Shown here one piece after another: positions 63,455-64,000 of a stretch of 64,000 nucleotides of DNA (the stretch's first letter is position 1; every line of letters starts with the position of its first letter). A program made the translations under genes and the position numbers. Source of the stretch: JABCZH01 sp963803775 (lineage in GTDB: Bacteria; Acidobacteriota; Terriglobia; Terriglobales; Acidobacteriaceae). The stretch covers positions 1 through 64,000 of the forward strand of contig CAWDNS010000006.1 of the NCBI GenBank assembly GCA_963803775.1, given 5' to 3'. The notes beneath the pieces were generated by a model. That model was given only the letters and a program-made list of their open reading frames with translations, made no database searches and was not told where the DNA came from.

Positions 63455-63622
63455 CTACTGGTTGATGGAACTGGCGGTTTGAGAAAATACGTTGTTGGCG
63501 TTGGAGCCGATTAGCCGGACCGTTCCCACGACTAGAACCAGAATGACCGCCAGCAATACCGCGTATTCAGCAATATCCTGGCCTTCTTCATTGGACCAAA
63601 GCCGACGAAGAACATTTGTCAT
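63455..63622 (-). CDS. Flp-type IVb pilin (Tad pilus)
   Basis: 55 residues; GGAGGGAAGAT lies right before the ATG. The prepilin motif EEGQDIAEYAVLLAVILVLV has Gly before the mature start and Glu-Tyr four residues on (G-x4-EY), the hallmark of Flp pilins, followed by one hydrophobic helix and a short C-terminus (VRLIGSNANNVFSQ). Assembled by the Tad system for surface adhesion. No other tad genes are in the window; they may lie elsewhere, as single flp genes do occur. Confidence 0.85.
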   Translation of the reverse strand: MTNVLRRLWSNEEGQDIAEYAVLLAVILVLVVGTVRLIGSNANNVFSQTASSINQ

Positions 63623-63742
63623 ATCTTCCCTCCGTTCGATGGGGTAACGCGCCCATCATACCTCGGAATGTCAAGACCGCATAGCATTTTTAGGGATCGC
63701 CGCGGCGCACATGGTTCGGGGCTTCTTGACCCAACCGGGCGG

Positions 63743-64000
63743 CTACGACTTCAGTTGTGCCAGCTGTTTTTTCACTTCGGCGGCGTCGCCGTAGTTGGGG
63801 TTGATCTTCAAGACCTTCTCCAGATGCTGGCGAGCGAGCGCGGGCTGGTTGATCTTTTCGTAGGCCAGTCCTAAATGGTAGTGGATGCCGGGATCTTCGG
63901 GAGCTTTGTTCTTTTCCGCCAGCTTGAGAGCCTCCTGGAACTGATCGATAGCGGGTTGATAGGCTTTCTGCTGATAGTAAACCCAGCCCAGCGTGTCAGC
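63743..64000 (-). CDS. TPR-repeat protein, C-terminal part (5' end outside window)
   Basis: The last 85 codons of a frame that continues beyond base 64000. Two TPR units are visible: ADTLGWVYYQQKAYQPAIDQ-type (G-W-Y...A-F-A pattern) and PGIHYHLGLAYEKINQPALA, then LEKVLKINPNYGDAAEVKKQ. TPR proteins mediate protein interactions, here probably in envelope or secretion functions. The full length and any other domain cannot be seen. Confidence 0.85.
   Translation of the reverse strand, partial: ADTLGWVYYQQKAYQPAIDQFQEALKLAEKNKAPEDPGIHYHLGLAYEKINQPALARQHLEKVLKINPNYGDAAEVKKQLAQLKS

Overview
The window looks like a chromosomal segment of a soil-type Acidobacteriota (Terriglobia / 'Koribacter-like'). 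This is inference from gene content, because no rRNA or marker gene is present. The clues are many large secreted beta-propeller proteins (NHL, FG-GAP/VCBS, BNR-like, TIGR03118-like) with choice-of-anchor-D type Ig domains and Gly/Ser-rich tails, PilZ and LuxR-type regulators, a typical small acidobacterial coiled-coil protein, and moderately high GC. No insertion sequence, prophage, CRISPR array or rRNA was seen; there is one tRNA (Leu, anticodon UAA).

Layout. 0-2.2 kb: two tandem secreted BNR/sialidase-like proteins, the first cut by the window edge. 2.2-9 kb: housekeeping and stress genes (a divergent ribBA, a 52-residue coiled-coil protein with a receiver-PilZ-PilZ protein, a TIGR03118 propeller, a DUF202-DUF302 fusion with a ferritin-like protein, an NTF2-fold DUF1348 protein). 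9-12.4 kb: a very long NHL-repeat protein. 12.75 kb: tRNA-Leu. 12.9-16 kb: a two-gene signalling unit, a cNMP-domain histidine kinase and a receiver-glutaredoxin-like-thioredoxin-reductase-like fusion that lacks both expected dithiol motifs. 16.2-17.4 kb: a LuxR-type regulator and a stand-alone pseudo-receiver.

17.8-48.5 kb is one large exopolysaccharide/capsule locus of the Wzx/Wzy type. It holds a 1194-residue SLBB export protein, a membrane FlaA1/CapD-like nucleotide-sugar dehydratase, a Wzz-like chain-length protein without a kinase domain, a methyltransferase, a Wzy-like polymerase, a set of secreted carbohydrate-active candidates (an unassigned secreted protein, then toroid lipoprotein, propeller lipoprotein, toroid lipoprotein), two AsnB-type amidotransferases alternating with two GT4 glycosyltransferases, a TylF-like methyltransferase, the initiating phosphoglycosyl transferase, an aldo-keto reductase and a split transketolase. 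A terminator follows. The Wzx flippase and a VpsJ-like toroid protein are on the other strand. A PAP2-Wzi fusion at 51.9-54.3 kb plausibly belongs to the same export and attachment pathway.

48.5-63.4 kb is a patchwork with signs of duplication and decay: a VCBS-repeat gene broken by an apparent ~20-nt deletion, an intact VCBS gene followed by a decayed, promoter-bearing partial copy, an IPT-domain remnant, a complete DegT/StrS aminotransferase and, 2.3 kb further on, a stub carrying only its C-terminus. The window ends with a Flp-type pilin and the C-terminus of a TPR protein on the minus strand.

The most interesting leads are (i) a shared C-terminal tail (helix, basic loop, helix, lipobox-like Cys, Gly/Ser linker, short beta segment) on otherwise different surface proteins; (ii) the cNMP-kinase / receiver-Grx-TrxR pair without active-site cysteines; (iii) the duplicated secreted toroid enzymes around a propeller enzyme inside the capsule locus; and (iv) the PAP2-Wzi fusion.
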